Source: Lingula anatina
Taxonomy: Eukaryota > Brachiopoda > Lingulata > Lingulida > Lingulidae
Assembly: GCF_001039355.2 (NCBI RefSeq)
Contig: NW_019773848.1
Coordinates: 485,635-529,934, forward strand
Direction of reading: 5' to 3'
DNA: 44,300 nt
Shown here one piece after another: positions 44,028 through 44,300 of the stretch (the stretch's first letter is position 1; every line of letters starts with the position of its first letter). A program made the position numbers and the translations under genes. The notes under the pieces are model-generated. The model was not told the origin of the DNA. It did not search any database and was given only the letters and a program-made list of their open reading frames with translations.

Positions 44028-44300
44028 ATTTATTGTACCACCAGCGTTAGCGCTGGCGGTACACATGGTTTCGGTCCCGTCCGGATCGTTCCGCCGGCTC
44101 CGCCGGACGGCTACCGTTACCGCTTCTCCTCCTAGACGGTAAGGGCCCCCGTACCCATCTCATGGATTTAGGTCACCTATAATCTCAACTCGTTCCACGT
44201 AAAATTTGGGCTTTGTCGGTATTGGGGTCTGGGTGTGGCACTCATTGCAATGCACCCTTGTCTAAAAATGGCAAAATTAAATGCTAATTATCTACCCTAC
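44028..44300. mobile_element. Unclassified CpG-rich insertion or repeat after copy 2
   Basis: Where copy 1 continues into a T-tract, copy 2 turns into unrelated sequence starting near a hairpin at 44035-44062: arms GTACCACCAGCG and CGCTGGCGGTAC around TTAG, one mismatch. A CCGCCGGCTCCGCCGG palindromic patch follows. The composition differs sharply from the intron. It looks like the end of a transposon that runs past the window; no protein is recognised. Confidence 0.45.

Overview
The window looks like nuclear DNA of an invertebrate animal, most likely a lophotrochozoan and probably a bivalve mollusc. It is AT-rich and dense in introns with GT/AG boundaries. It carries animal-specific genes (hemopexin-type matrix metalloproteinases, CTR copper transporters, a two-pore channel, a ciliary dynein-regulatory-complex subunit) and many short non-autonomous DNA transposons and microsatellites. 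The clade assignment is an inference from gene content and style. No operon, CRISPR array, provirus or bacterial feature is visible.

Layout. (1) 2-595: 3' end of a core-2/I-branching GCNT-type glycosyltransferase (+). (2) 1457-13459: two tandem, same-strand (-) secreted matrix metalloproteinases with ten coding exons each and matching intron phases. I could phase every exon, giving complete proteins of 474 and 524 aa. The first has an eroded prodomain and an altered cysteine switch. (3) 13460-18040: gene-poor DNA with dispersed repeats. (4) 18041-23384: two convergent CTR/SLC31 copper transporters. The minus-strand copy has a canonical Met-rich entry and an HCH tail; the plus-strand copy is divergent, with a long loop and a long C-terminal tail. 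(5) 25411-31409: NDUFS8 (complex I, -) and DCTPP1 (dCTP pyrophosphatase, +), head to head with only 88 bp between start codons. Two intact-looking non-autonomous transposons sit in NDUFS8 introns. (6) 32669-34591: DRC10/IQCD (-), head to head with (7) TPCN1 (+, from 35058), whose first 14 coding exons are in the window.

The most striking anomaly is inside TPCN1. The block with exons 3-9 (37430-39687) occurs again, almost identical, at 41984-44027. The second copy starts 8 bp after a lone N, lacks a 217-bp transposon-like insertion present in the first copy, and is in the wrong phase to be spliced on after exon 14. This pattern fits an assembly join of two haplotypes better than a real internal duplication, though a recent duplication is not excluded.

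The genes do not form one pathway. Secreted matrix remodelling (MMPs), O-glycan branching (GCNT), copper import (CTR), mitochondrial respiration (NDUFS8), nucleotide sanitation (DCTPP1), ciliary motility (DRC10) and endolysosomal ion release (TPC1) are neighbours. Shared control is suggested only for the two head-to-head pairs.
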